This document shows, piece after piece, positions 9,316-22,818 of a DNA stretch of 64,000 nucleotides. Origin of the DNA: Whalleya microplaca. Lineage: Eukaryota; Ascomycota; Sordariomycetes; Xylariales; Xylariaceae. A program made the position numbers and the translations under genes. Below the pieces are notes generated by a model that saw only the letters and a program-made list of their open reading frames with translations, made no database searches and was not told the DNA's origin. The stretch spans positions 248,001 through 312,000 of the forward strand of contig MU385755.1 of the NCBI GenBank assembly GCA_022497155.1, written 5' to 3'. Position 1 is the first letter of the stretch; every line of letters begins with the position of its first letter.

Positions 9316-12300
9316 TCCCCACTGGTAACCGCCTTCCTGCGGTGCGGATCTTTTGCTATCTTGGGTGGCAGGATGCAAAGGCTCGAGGGGGAGAAAGTCA
9401 ATAGACTGAAGATTAAAGTTAAAGGAGTGAGATAAGCGAGTGTATAGAACGGGAATGTAGAGAGCGATCGAGAGCGAGTGTATATGTGTCTAAGTGAATT
9501 AGGACCTAAAATGAGAAATCGAAGAAAATAAGAAACTAATAGAAGAGTGAATAGAATAGTCTTCCTTTACTTGCTTTACGTCTCCGGCGAGATCAACTCG
9601 GCGTTAGGCTAGGAAGCGGAAAATCAAGGAAAAGGGTAAAATAAGGATGTGCATTGTAGTCCGTACAGGGGTTGTGGTGGTGGGTGGTATTATATTTTGC
9701 GACCTTGGCAATGAAAGGAGAAGCTTTCGATTGTTCTGGACTAAGCTTGTAAGCCACCCTTTGTCCTTGGTCTGAGGTGGGGACTGTATTTGGTCTTTCA
9801 TACAGCGTATAATATGTAGACTTGTGTTGGATAACAATGCTTTATGCGTGTTGACTCTTTCTACGCGTAACCTAGGTGTATACGTAAGCGCGACTGGATG
9901 TCATTATCCGAGCCACGTCGTCAACTCGAATGATTGTGGGTCTACCGTTCAAAGAGGCGGAGGATATTAACCTAGCTGGTCATGGTAAATACTTGTGGGC
10001 TGAAGCTAAGTGAAGGAAACGAATGTTGTGCAAGCCCTACGTAGTATATGTTGAGGCGGCTTTGTCGAGAAACTGGCGGTGTTCGATGGGCTGGAAGCTC
10101 TCCTTCATACTAGGAAATACGGAATATTCAACAGATATACTACCAGACTACCAGACCACCTCCTCAACCATCAGTATCTCCCTCAGCAACATACGCATAC
10201 CCGTATCAGTGCCCATACGCGACATCCATCGGAAGGGTTACCAATTATGTCGTTCGGCTCTTTCTATACACCGTGCTCATGGCTGAGCGATCGCTTCTTC
10301 CGCAGTTGCTTGATGCTTACGAGATTTATGATTGCGATAGCTGCCACAATCCCAATGGTAGCAGCAACTGCGGTGCCGACACCTCGGTCCGATAGCGATT
10401 GGCTGTCTTGTCTTAGGTATAGTATACCACGTAGCTCCCGTGTGGCGCCCATCAGAGCCTCGGGTAGTCTTCAAGGTGAGCTTCGAATCGGATTTGGGCG
10501 TTGTGCTAGGAGCAGCATGGTTTGATTTATGAGAAACTTTCTGCGGGAGTCTTCATCATGGTATATCGTTACTAGTCGGGACAAAGAGAAATGAAAGGAG
10601 GCAACCCATGATGCCGGCAGAAATCACCTTGTTTTCAACACAACTACGGTTCATTCTTCCATAATACTTGCAGAGTACACAGCTCTATCGAACACAACAA
10701 CCAAGTGGCATCATCCTCTTCTTGAAAAGGAGGAACCCCTATCGAAAGGAAGCATCAGGAAGTAACGAAGACGAAGACTAACCAATTTGGCGGGAATACG
10801 ATGCAGCAGTACAGGGGCCAACTTGGGAAGAACTGGTAGTTAGACGCTTGATTATGAGACACTCAAGAGTGCTGGTAAAGAAAAGAAACCCATAAAGGTC
10901 AACGCGAGAGCGCTAGACCCGGATGACTCGGTAACACATTCGCATCGTTGTCAAGCTGGTTGTGATATTGTTCATTGTATTTCTGACACCTTTGAAAACA
11001 GTAAGATGTGTAATGGTATTCTGAATGTCCGACACATCATTGGGGGCTACCTAGCCTGGCTTTGCCTTGCTTGTATCTTGTTCATAGTAACATGAGGCTT
11101 TTGTAGCTTGACATCAACTGGCTGCCAGCACGGGGGGTTTACCAAGGCACTGAGCCTTAAGTTTCATCAAACAGCGAAAAATAAACAATCATATATTCAG
11201 GAGATGGCGCCCAGCTCCCTACGCTTGTGCTATTGCTCGACCTGCGAGACACTCCGTTCTGGGAAACACAAATTCACGTCCGTACATACGATCATTTTGA
11301 GTTTATCTTGATGAGTAGTCCACCATGCCCTCCCGAAGGCTTCATATCTAATGCAAGGCGGCTTCACTCCAACGGTCGAGTTACCAAGACCGAGGTCGAG
11401 GCTGAGTGAGCTAATTTATTTAAAAGAAACCATATGACTTGTGTAGGTGAAAACAAACACAGGTACAAACTTCACTGAGATGGGCGAATGATTGTAATGG
11501 GGTGAAGGTCTTACCGTCAGTTCCGCAGCGTTTGAGTACCAGCAGATCGCTGGAGCTTCTTGACGCCCATCTACTCCGTCGAAGCCGAGACTAGACTCAC
11601 CAGAGAAGTCGAGTCGGAGAATTTCGCGCGACAACCCGCACGCTACATCCATCTTAGACGGCGACCAAGGAGCTGGTATTCGGCGCAGTATTCACTCCGT
11701 CGGTAAGAGCGTGCTTGATACCGAGCTTCTGACTAGGCTAACATCCAAAATTTTTATTTTTCCGATTGGCCCAAGAAACAGCCTACCCCGGAGACATATT
11801 CTCTTGGTAGTAGTGAAGGTGCTGTATGTTCACTCCGAAGCATACTTTTGATGGCTCCTGGAAGATCACTGCACAGCATAATTGCTAGCTTCTGCTCCCC
11901 GATGTACTAGCTGCTAACCGGATACGATGGAAGAGGATGGCTCCACGGCACTGGGTGGATCTAACCTACGTAAGCCGAACGAAGAACATCAAGGACACAC
12001 TATCGGACACAATAAAGATCACGCTAACATATTGAGAGGATACAGATGAGCCGAATGCTGTTAGCGGGTGTACTTGGTAATCTTCTCATTCAATGCTTTC
12101 TACTAGCCATTGCAGCATCTCGCTATAACTATACGCGTAGTCTCTTAAGGAGATCATCTGCGGCCTCATCCGCCAACTTTCTCACCCCGGCGAGAGAGCA
12201 TTGCTGTAGTTCTCGAGTGACATTAAGTCTCCAGGCCAAGATGCCACGGGCCCAACCGAAGAGACATCTGAGTTGGCACGACACACAAAGCTGTGAATCT

Positions 12301-13148
12301 AGCGCTTGCGGTTAGCAAGTGTACACAACCAAAAGCCATATGAAGATCTCATAGAAAACCGTAAACCATTAAAACAAAGGCAGCTAGGTAGTGATAACAC
12401 GTAGAGGCAGAGACAGATAACTCAGTGACAAGGGAAAATACGTACAGAGACATCAGCCACTTGCTTTTGTTAGCTATAACCTCGGAGCAAAGCGGCGGAT
12501 CCGATTAGTCGGGTTCAGGAGTCGGATTCGGGATTCGGGATCGGGGCTCGGAATCGGGAGTTCGAGGTGGCCACCATATTCTTCCACATCATAGAGTCCG
12601 AACCAGAATTGAGATGGATGCCTGCCGTCCTGCAGGTCCTTGGCTGTATATCTATATACCCCACTTGATACATTGGAACCCAGATTTTCTATGTATGACG
12701 AAACCAGAAGCAATGTCTCAAACTCCGAATACACACTCACTTATCTACGGAATATTGAAAACCGTTACCGATTCTGCTGTGTATACGGCATACACTTGTC
12801 AAAAAGGTGACAAAAGCTTAGCTCCTAGCAATTGCTGAAAATGGCGCTGTCGGTGTTAGGAAACCCCTAACTCCTAGCAGTACGCTATCAGCTTGGCGAG
12901 AGTGAATCCTCGACGCTGTTGCTCTCGGTCCCGACTGCGTTGGCTTTATCCATGTTGTGTCCAATCCACGCTTGGTCGCTGATAATTGATGTAAGGTCCT
13001 CGCGTTAGCTAAGCCGATCACTCATTCCTTCTTCGCGCTCCCGACATGACACATATCTTGTATCTGATTTCGGGTAGGAGCGCGGCAAAACCAGATAGAT
13101 CCTACAAGCTTGAGTGGCGATTTCCTGAATGTTTGAACAGGGATAAAT
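9316..13148. other. Gene-poor stretch with weak gene candidates
   Basis: Nearly 4 kb without a confident gene. It is the 5' flank of the minus-strand membrane-protein gene and the 3' flank of the transcription factor. Weak candidates inside are a minus-strand frame with a hydrophobic helix (10264-10680, listed separately); a minus-strand ATG frame at 11652-11519 followed by a good GTAAGA donor but no convincing next exon; and a plus-strand ATG frame at 12046-12315 with a hydrophobic N-terminus. None shows recognised homology. Confidence 0.4.
10264..10680 (-). other. Possible small membrane-protein gene or broken gene
   Basis: On the minus strand an ATG frame at 10452-10264 encodes 62 aa ending in one convincing hydrophobic helix with a basic stop-transfer end (AAIAIINLVSIKQLRKKRS). 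An overlapping second frame upstream (about 10540-10400) is also open and Thr/Lys/Ser-rich, and could be joined to an ATG near 10651 through an intron ending CTCCCGCAG. The two open frames do not join by any normal intron that I can find, so either this is a frameshifted remnant or one of the frames is chance. No homology is recognised. Confidence 0.22.
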
Positions 13149-15561
13149 CTACATCCAGCCGTTCGTGTTGTTTCCAAGTACTGGTCCATAGTCTCCGTAA
13201 TTGGCCTGCATCTGGCCGCTAGCGGTTGCTGCAAACATGTCCCAATCAATAGCACCGGCATCGACAAAGCCAAGCATGTGATCCCAAGCAACATCTCCTG
13301 TACCATTATGGACATTTTCTTGTGCACCGACGCTCATATGAACCAGATCTGGTGGTACGACGGGAGTGCGCTTAGATTCGGCGGAGGGTAGTAGTCTTTG
13401 TAGTTTGACGATATAGTCTGGCGTCTCGGGAGCACAGCCTCGAGTCTCCTGTATCAACTCCTGGCGTTTATTCCAAGCTCGAAGAACGAAGAGGGCAAGT
13501 GCTCCATGCGTTTTGCAAGTCAGATCATATAAGTCTTCATGATAATGATAAAAGAGCTCAATGACTGTCCATGCTCTCTCAACCAACTGGCCAGATGAAC
13601 GCGAGCACAGTTGCCCAACCATGTATACGAATACTTCAATCTTAAAAGTACATTTTACTGCAATTCAATATCAGCGAGTACGAATGGTAACAGTGAACGT
13701 GAAACTTACAGAACCACATGAAGTGGCCACTTTTATGCGATTTTCGGTACATCTCCAAGTTGTGCTCGGCCGTTATGAGAGCAATCTTAAATAAGTTATC
13801 TTTGGGGGTTAAAATTTCTGTACCCCATTCCGGTTGTTCCCTCGCGGGACGGATGAGCTCCATTATGTGACTAATCATCAAAGGCCGAATGTTGGCCGCC
13901 AGTTCGTGAATAGGACCCATCGAGAGATCGCCATATTTGTCGAGGATATCACCTATAGCTTTATCTAACTCGAGAATGCGCTTACGTGCCTTTTCAACAT
14001 CATTGGGGTGAGGGGCGTCTGGCGAGCCTACTGCATACAAACTGGGGTCAGTAACTACTAGTGGACAGACTCGAGGCCTCCCAGAATACATACTTTCATT
14101 TTGCAAAATGACCTGCTCTAGAGCTGGTGATTCAACTATCATTTGGGAGATCTCGTACGAAATTAAACAGAATATCATGTCCGTTGGGCCCTCTTTCGCT
14201 TGAACCGTCGTCATCGTGGGATAGAGATCCGAATCATTGATATTCAAGGGCTTTTTGGCGTCCCATGAGCGTGGGAGGAGGGATTGACCTAGGCCCGACA
14301 TCAAGGCGTAGTTCGCATCCAGTAAAACGATCTGCCACCAGATGCGTCGCCGCATTTCGGTCTCGAATGGCGAGAGCCCAAGAGACTCGCCATCTTTGTG
14401 CAGCCCCATCTTCTGGGCAATCCTCACGGACACACCATTCAAAATCCATGCAGCGTGGGTATCATAGGGGCCCGCGAGCGAAAACTAAAAGTCTGTCAGT
14501 CAAGGTCGGACGAAAGATAAACTATTGCCATGTATACCAGATACAGGACCATGGCCTGCAACACAACTAGATCGTAGTTCTTTAAGATACCGACGCGTAT
14601 CAAAGCTGTGCGGCAACCCTTGGAGAACCGACTGTAAGCTTCAGCCTTGGTATAGCCGAGTCGCTCGACGGATTCTTCGTCCGTTAGTGCCACAGAAGCC
14701 ATCAGATAAATAGAGAACAACAGAGCCTCCACGTTCTTGGGTACAACTGCTCTGTTGGTGGCCGCCTCGGCTAGAAGGGGCTGTACAGTGGGAACATGTA
14801 TGATTTTGCATACTGGGTTGACTCTTTCGAGGAACGTCTGCCACAAGCGGAATATTTGCGCAGGCTGAGGATGCAGGTCCTCAAGATTGGCGGCAGAAGT
14901 GTCTGACAGTATCAGGCCTGTGTTGGAATCTGGGGAATGGGACTCTGCGGGCGTAGAAATGTCATCAACTGTCTCGTCATCCTCGAGTATTTCGCGCATC
15001 GCGGAAATCTAGGGAAAGCGTCAGACTGCATTGGATCAAACGGTATGACGGCGTAGACACAGAGGGATCAACCCACTTCATCGTGAATATTGGCCAGCAA
15101 AAAACTGCCCATAAACTTAACACCACCATCGTCGACTATCAGTTTCCCAGTGGGTTTCCACGTGTCTTTGCGCCCTGCCGACTCAGCGGGCGGATCTGAC
15201 GGCTTTGCGGTGGCATATTCCGACAACAGCTCCTCACAGCGCGCGAGCCTCTGTTGCAAGTCTTGGTTGGGTCTCCTCCTCTTGCGAGCAGGAGCGGGCG
15301 TACTTGGAGTACATGTAACATTTGCCTAGAGTAGATACAAATGAAGGGTTAAGGAGATAAGCGCGGAGGAAGACGAGGGCGGCAACTCACCTTTGTGCAG
15401 TTGGAACATGGAGTTTTGCGATCACACTTGATTTTGCGATTTTGGCACAAGACCTATGAAGGGGGCTTGAATGAGCGTCACGGCAGCATTATATGGTCAA
15501 ACAGACTCACGCAGGCGAGTATTCGAGGTTTCTTTCCCGACACGCCGGAGTTAGACGACAT
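13149..15561 (-). CDS. Zn2Cys6 transcription factor with fungal-specific regulatory domain
   Basis: Six exons (15561-15511, 15453-15391, 15325-15077, 15008-14538, 14484-13710, 13657-13149) give 705 aa with all phases consistent. The binuclear zinc cluster is complete: Cys 17, 20, 27, 33, 36 and 43 (spacing C-x2-C-x6-C-x5-C-x2-C-x6-C, with QNRKIKCDRKTPC), and it is followed by a basic linker (ARKRRRP). Two introns interrupt the cluster. A middle homology region of the Fungal_trans type follows from about residue 150; its hallmark is MRRRIWWQIVLLDANYALMS at about 322-341. The C-terminus is acidic and Asn/Gly-rich. Such proteins act in the nucleus as pathway-specific activators or repressors binding CGG-type half sites (family knowledge). 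The target is unknown, and no biosynthetic genes lie beside it. Confidence 0.9.
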
Positions 15562-17235
15562 GTCGCCTATTCCTGCGAATGCTCATGGGCCTTGGAATAG
15601 TGAGCAGCGACGCGGGTTTATAAGCGGTGCCAATGGACCAGGCTGGGTAGGGCAGTGATGTGCAGGAGTCGGTATCTGTTTGGTGGCTATTTGGTGGCTA
15701 TTTGGAAGCTATTTCAAATGGTGGCTAATGATATTGAGGCAGATTTGGAGATAGATTTCGGCTTCTCGAGCCGGTCTTGGTCTTGCAAGTATGTAGTTGG
15801 GGTTGTTGGGGGACCGCGGGGGCCGCTCTTGTTCTCATGAGTCAACTAGGCAATCATTACAATACGAGTCATGATTACGGAATAAGTAGGCTTTTTAGCT
15901 TGCAAGGAAGAGGAGGGGACGCGAGTGCGAGTTTTGTCTGACTTTATTACTACCGGCTTCCATTGAACCAGGTTTCACGTGTCTGCCACCTGCAGAAATG
16001 ACAAGGACCCCTTGGACCCTGACAAAGGCAAAAAGGATTGAGATCCTTATTTTTACTAGCCACACTTCTTCTTTTACCCCTCCACACAGCCACACATCCA
16101 TGCACCCCACGGATTTTGATAAATTACCTAGGTACCTACATACCTCTGTTGCGTAGATACATATACCTACGTACAGATTACATATAGATTATTCCGTTGC
16201 TTGCGAACGAGACGTTATATAAGTACCTAAGAGAGCTGACGGAATTAGAACGACCAATTCGGTTGGAAACGAAAAGAAGTATAATCACTGCTATATGAAG
16301 CTTTGCGTTATCTACTTACCTGCTCAATTACATAAAAAGAAGACTTATTAGGTACATATTGGAGTACCTACAGATTGAAGACGCTGCTTTACTTTGTAGA
16401 GGGGCTATACAGATTCGAGCGGTGGTAAATCTAACTCCGTGGCCCGCACGTAGACTTTTTAGTCTCCCGCACCAATTCCCGGGCCTCGGACCTTGCAGCA
16501 GATCATCATCGCCCGCGGGGACGTATCCTCACAATAGAGAGGGATTGAGAAAGAAAAAGAATATAAATCTCTCTGTCTGTATAGGTGTGAAGGAGGGGTA
16601 GGTAGAGAAAAGGGTATAGATAGAATCGAACCCCTACCCGCTCAGGACTCCAAAATCGTACGACATCAGACTTATCGTGTATAGAACTTGCGCCATTGTG
16701 TATACTACGCTTTGCGATTCATGAATGATTGACATGAAAGTTTCAGAATGCGATACGCGACTTTTTAGGATCGTACTGACGGATAGTATTAACATTTCTT
16801 GGTCTCATACATTCACGACTTCCTAAGCCTTGCTGGACGACGAGACCAGAGACGCGACGACACGTTTCATGTTATGTTGAAATATATAGCTATATTTATT
16901 GCAAGTTGAAATTAATATGCCTTACAAGCTTCTCGAATGCATAAGCCAGTATAGAAGTAGAACTGAAGCATCAGATCATTTTGACAAGGCTCGGAGAATG
17001 TCAACAGTCATGAATTTCTTCATTCATCATTCCACACCATATTTACAAGGCCGCGATCCCGACCCCGATCCCACACGTGCCGCTGAAAATTCTGACTGGT
17101 GGTATATATATAAGAGCTATGGGCCGAGCTGCCACCATCACCACCAGCGGTCCCGTCCCAAACCAATGCCCAAAGTAGCCGACCGTCTAAACGCCTAGCC
17201 ATGCAATATATTGCTCCCTTTTAGTCTAATGAAGT
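15562..17235. other. Promoter side of the transcription factor and 3' flank of dolichol kinase
   Basis: About 1.7 kb with no supported gene. It contains CCTAGGTACC-type words near 16127-16145. A minus-strand segment near 16610-16660 resembles part of a tRNA T-arm but does not fold into a tRNA. Confidence 0.4.
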
Positions 17236-19963
17236 CTAAATGCCCAGACTCTTCACGCAGGTCCACAAGACCACGGGCACGATGACGTTGTCGTTACCAC
17301 CAGTAAGCACTGCTTCTGTCAGGCTGGCCGTAGCAGCGCATACGGTCGTCTTCTGGACTGTCGCGCTCCATGGGTCCAAGCCCTTGTTCGTTACGGGCCA
17401 CCCGCCGATGCGAAGCCAGAGATGTGCCGCTATAAGTCCTGCGAAGACGGCCGTGGCGAAGGCGACGCTCCCCTCGAGACTCTTGCCCCCTCCCCACAGC
17501 CATTTTCGGTGTCCGTAACGCCTTCCAATGAGTGATGCCGCGGCATCACCTAATCCAACACATACGACACCCGTAATCATGCTGACTTCTCTTGTGGGCA
17601 CCTCCCAACCCTCAAGATAGCCAGCTCCAGTCCTTGGGAGTGACCCCAGCGAGAGCCATAGGGGGATGGCACAACCAATGAGGAGGAAGATATGTGAAAT
17701 AACGACTGGACCTCGAAGGTCTCGCCCGTCAACGTACGGAGCGAGGAAAGAAGCTAACGGCTTGGACAAGGGCGGGAGTTGACTCGCCCGAAGGAGATCC
17801 AGAAGGAGGAACAGGGCGAGGACGACAGAGAGCGCCAAGGCCGCAAAAGTGGGATCTATGTAAGTAGTCGGCAAAAACATAGCTACCATCATGAAATGGA
17901 ATACCTTCCGCCGGGTGTCCACCTCATACATAGGCGACAGGCGAAAGACGACCATGAGCCCAACGACGATGACAGCAACGCAATAGGCGCACCAGAGGAG
18001 GCGAGTGTTGGCCTCGCCAAAGTATGCTTGACGAAGACCGTCGACCCACCCGGTGCGGCGAAATTCATCGGGCTCGCGCGTACTTCTTGGGGGGAGACAT
18101 ATCCATCGTTCCAGGTTGTGACTGACAACCTCCCACCTGAACCACGGTAAATCTCCGAGTAGATATCCTAAAGCCCACCCCACCGGTTCATGGCCATGGA
18201 GCGCTCCATCCATGACAAATTTCTTGATACCGACCCACGGAAGCGGCAGGAATATTGCACCAGCAATACACACATAGACATATACAGCGTAAATCCATTT
18301 TCGGACTGCTGCCTGCTGCTGTGTGAGCGAGAAAAACGCTCGGACCGAGGTAGAAGCAGATCTCTTTCTCCGGCCAGAAGGGGTATGGGTATGAGACCTG
18401 CAGGCAGGTTTCCCGGTGCTAGGGAGCGTATATCGTCGTAGGGGCGTTGAGCCGACCTTCGCGTCTGTAGCGTTGGACGGCACATCGCGTCCCGGGTCAG
18501 TGATGGAGGCACGACGTTGCTCAATACCGGTAGAATCAGCACCGTCAAAAGGGGCGGTTTTGACGCGCAGGGGTGCTGTCGGAGCGGGAGATGCTGGACC
18601 ATCGCTATCCTCGGGATCATCGAAGGCCTCACACGAGCTGCAGGAAGAGCTGTCCAACGATGCATGGAATAGATCGTGCCTCACTCTCCTCCATGGCATG
18701 ACGGCGGAGAGAAGTGTTGAACTGCGCTTAGATAGACCCACTGTCCTCTTGAAGCGCCACTTCGGCACTCGAGCTAAAGAAATACCGCTCGTAATTGGCT
18801 GGCTACAGGTGACAAGTATGTCAAGTCCACCAATCCACAACATAGACTTCAAAATGACCGCCTGTGGTGACGAGGATAGAAGCAGGATATTAATGAGCGA
18901 GATAGATAGTAGCTGGAGCTCTGCGTTGAGAAGGCTGGTAGTAGTTAAAGCATGCAGGACCATGCAGAGATTTTGGTGTAAGGGATATAGGAGAGTAGCA
19001 GTCTCAAGCGAGACCGCAACAGGAGAGGTAGGTGTTTCTCCGGAGTCAAGCAGCCTACCGGCTCTACCAAATACCAGGGGCGTACATGACAAGGCCCAAT
19101 GCAAGGGGTTGCATCCTTGTCCAACGATAGACACGGTTGGAATCAAAGCTGACGGCAGAGAACAGATGGCCAGTATTATATTAGGCAGCAAGACCGCGTC
19201 ATCCTCAACCGCGATGAGCGACGAAACAAAAAGTGTAATGGCCGGCGGATAGAGAAGTGGCGCCGGGTCGAAGGACGTAGGTATAGATATCGGTATCTTC
19301 CTTGGAGTCGCCCGATGGCAATATGCCCATGCGATAAGTCGCAACGGGTACAGCAACGCCAGAATGACCAACACGCCTGCGCCGGCGAAGAATTCTAGAC
19401 ATTGATTAGTCGGAGTCAAGGAAAGGGGCCAATGACAAGAGCCTACCTCGATTCCAGCTGTGCAGCACGGGCTGAACGCGAGGGTTCGTATAGACTAAAG
19501 CACCGAGGAATGATATGATGAGCAATTCGGAGAGACGACGAATGGCCTCCTTCCTCCTCCTCAACCTATCAGCAGGGCTCCGTAGTTCTTTGCCCAGGGG
19601 GGCCTCTGTCTTTGAAGTAAACGACAGCTTTCTCCCTTCTTCCTCGAGAAGGGCAGGCGAAGGAATTGGAGTGGAAGTGCCGGACAGCACCTCGTTCCGT
19701 CCGCGTAAGCCCTTGTGCAGCCTTCTGGGAGCCGGCAGACCCTTGAGGAAGTGTTCATCATCGGCCTCGGTGCCGCTGTCGCTGCTCGTAGTGGGTTCTC
19801 TTGAAGCGCTCGGGAACGGCAACGGGAATGGTTTAGAGGTGAAACTGTCAGAGGGGTGGAGCAGCTCGAAGTTCTGGCGATGGTAGGGATGGGGAGATCG
19901 CGAGAGCAGGCTCAATGCATCTCGTTCGTGCGGTGGATCGGAAGGTTCGAGGTGCTCAGGCAT
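17236..19963 (-). CDS. SEC59: Dolichol kinase
   Basis: Two exons, 19963-19447 and 19394-17236, give 891 aa; the junction (HSWNR|EFFAGAG) is in frame, and the 52-bp intron starts GTAGGC. The start is the first ATG (MPEHLEPSDPP); the frame extends upstream without an ATG. The enzyme phosphorylates dolichol with CTP in the ER membrane, giving the carrier for N-glycosylation, GPI and O-mannosylation. A cytosolic, Ser/Pro-rich N-terminus of about 140 residues is followed by many hydrophobic helices. The C-terminal polyprenol-kinase signature is clear: GDAAASLIGRRYG at about 788-800 and GGGKSLEGS at about 807-815. The length exceeds the yeast enzyme (519 aa) but is usual for filamentous fungi because of N-terminal and inter-helix extensions. 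Confidence 0.92.
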
Positions 19964-21022
19964 TCTCGAGACCTGCAGGCTTCGCGAATAGCACCTTCGG
20001 CGCACGAAGTTGAGAAGCTTGGAGGTTGAACCTCGGGAGTTGAACCTTGGAAGCTTGGAAGTTGATGGGGCACAATTCGCTCAAGGTCCCGTCACGTCAT
20101 TTTTTCCCCTTGTTGGTTTTTCAAGACCAGTGATGGCCAATGATGATGTCGGGTGATGTGCGATGATCGCGGGAATCGGATGTATGTATGATGGGGGGGA
20201 TATAGGCAGCTGATCTCGAGTTGAACGGTGATAGTTATGGGACGTTGGATGCGTTAAGGGTGAATATTCACATGTGTAAGGTTGTATGGTTGTAGGCAGT
20301 AAGGATGGTCGGTTTCAATCTTGCGTCGTCAGCCCAGCAAGGTACCTGCTTGGTTGTATGGATGGATGTATCTATGCTAGCTGCGAGCTGTGCTACTATA
20401 CATGCCCGGGGATGCTACATAGGTACCTACCGTAAATAACGCTAGCCTCTAATGAATTAGCTGGTTCCAATTAAGAACTACCTAGGTACGTACTTTACAT
20501 GGAGTACATACACTGCATAGTAGCTGAGTACCCAGGCAGCTGGGCAGGCTAAAGGTACCTATGGTTATGGTGATAGGGCGAGGTCTTACAACATGAAGCT
20601 CATCAATACCTAGGCAGTTAATCAAGTAAGCCTGGAAGATAATGGATGAGAGACCTAACGTAAGAAATGTGAACTTGGAACACATTGTCCTAATAAGACT
20701 TACATTATAGACCCCTAACACCACGGAGAAACCAGCAAAGCTTGAACAAAATGCAAAGGTATGAATCCCAATTATATAACATATCTATAGTTAAAACATA
20801 AATGTTGCCAACGTAAAATCTTAAGCATGTGAGTGTTAATAACTGTTCACATATTTCAAAACAAAGGTTATAATATGACCCACAGGACCAAATGAGCTAA
20901 TAGAGAGAATGCCAATAGCGCTGTTGGAAATCGAGCCTAACTCGCTTTACACGTATACACTCAGCCACAGCTACGGGTAGCTGTCGCCATGTAAGTGGGC
21001 TGATGAACGGACTGACAGATTA

Positions 21023-21046
21023 TACATACATACATACATACATACA
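21023..21046. repeat. (CATA)n microsatellite
   Basis: About six perfect tetranucleotide units lie in an intergenic stretch. The same unit recurs at 34274, 39688 and 43176, so it is a frequent simple repeat of this genome. Confidence 0.9.
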
Positions 21047-22794
21047 GTGGGTAGTAGTATGCATGTGCCAAAAGATCTGCACCGACAGGAGGGTTTGAAG
21101 CGTCACAGAGCTGGCTAATGAGACCACTGGCCCAATCATAGAACAACGGCGCAGGATGAAACGCGATATCTCACTAAATATATCCAATACAATTGTTCAT
21201 ATCCTCTTGGATGCAACCTTATCGCACTCATCCATTCAAAACCCAGCACGCTATTCAACATTCGCTTCCTCGAGAATCACAGCATTCGGCTCTCGCAGCG
21301 TCAACTTGACCTAGCAATCAAGCTTGACTAGGTACTTATCTACTGGAGTGAAGTTATGCTCAGCCAATCAGCATATAAAGTTTCCCCCTGGGATTGACAG
21401 GAAAGAGAGATCCTAAGAAAGAAAGACATTCACAATGTTATAATCATTATATTTTGCCACAAACGTAACAATCAACGGTTGTGTTTGCATCAATGGGTAC
21501 TACCTTATGTATGCTGCGAAGTGACCTGGCCTGCTCTGATTTCAACCATAGGCCTACCTAGGTACATGCCTCCTATGTAACACATTTGATCAGGATTGCG
21601 GAATATGCACACGTTATATGCATCTATAAGTACAATTACGAAGATGAGGAAGATGGGGGAGACAGACTTTTCGCACGCTCTGCCGCCACCGCCGCCCATT
21701 CCTGAATACGGACGCCGAGTTGAAATAGCCTACTTGGTTAAGTGGTCGCAGCAAGGGAGATCTAGATATTATGTCAGAGAATTGAGATGAGGACCAAAGA
21801 ATAACAGATATAGTCGCCAATGCTTAATGAGAAGTAGTGACAGTGCAAATATATGAAATGGGCGCTCATCTTAAATACATCTCGCTACATATAGTCCCTA
21901 CTCACCACCTCTTATACATAAAGTGTCAGTGATCAAGTTAGCTGAGACTGAACTGGCTAGAGCTTTGCTTCTCGAGTCTCTACATTTGTACCATCTGGCA
22001 CTGTCAATCACTTCGAGTGTGGGATTTTTGCACTGGGCGGTGACATAAATACGAGTTAGACATTCATTTGTACGGATACATATGTACCGTATGTATCGTA
22101 TCTATCAGTCAAACAGGGCGGTATCTAAGTGGGGTCGATGAGTAACGGCAAAATCTCGTATTCTGACCGGAGGCGACGTCACCAAAGTTTACAAGGGAAT
22201 TATTATGTTGTTGATGATTCCGTCTGCAGGATTTTTACATTGAGGTGTTAAGAAAGTCCAAGCCGCCAGTCATTATATCATCTAGACTACGCAGTTGCGA
22301 GCATAATTTTTTGCACCCTGCTCGCGTACCCGTGGAGAACGCTAACGTCGCCGCCATACCAAAGGAGGCTTAACGCAACCTAGGATTAGAAAAGATACTT
22401 CCGATTTTTGAGGGAGATATTCCCCCATAAAAATCATTTTCCGTGGTCCGTATCCCTAGCCTCTGGGCGTATACTTGCCAAGAGTCAAAAAATTACCCAT
22501 AATACTATGTAGAGAAGGGGCAGAAAATTATTGCAATGCTCCAGTTGACAACTGTGACGGGTTTCATGGAGCTTGATCCCGGTCCATATAGTCTACTATA
22601 TAGAATTAATTCCTTGGGTTTATTCTCCGACAAGACGCAGCGGCTGAGCGGCAGAGCGGGTACATGTAGGAGACTATCTAGAAGCAAAGAAGAAGAAAAA
22701 CCCTTGTCACTATTAGCTAAGCCCCCAGGCTCTAACAGGCTGGTCCTCGTTCCACCAGTGGGGGGCACAGCTTGTGGAAGGCGAGAGACTGTTT

Positions 22795-22818
22795 TGCTGC
22801 TGCTGCTGCTGCTGCTGG
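22795..22818. repeat. (TGC)8 microsatellite
   Basis: Eight perfect TGC units. They make poly-Leu on the plus strand and poly-Ser on the minus strand and inflate the open frames in this stretch, which I do not accept as genes. Confidence 0.9.

Noticed and set aside
11416..11652. Minus-strand 78-codon ATG frame with a good GTAAGA donor
   Set aside because: Splicing to the nearest CAG acceptor gives a stop within seven codons, and no further exon with coding character was found. Kept only as a weak candidate.
16605..16700. tRNA-like T-arm (GGTTCGATTC) on the minus strand
   Set aside because: Acceptor, D and anticodon stems could not be paired, and the apparent T-stem has mismatches, so no tRNA is called.
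18416..19252. 278-codon plus-strand frame inside dolichol kinase
   Set aside because: It lies wholly antisense to a well-supported coding exon and has no recognisable domain; it follows from the codon bias of the sense gene.
13149..19963. Biosynthetic gene cluster around the Zn2Cys6 factor
   Set aside because: The only neighbour is dolichol kinase, a housekeeping gene; no synthase, oxidase, transporter or tailoring enzyme is present.
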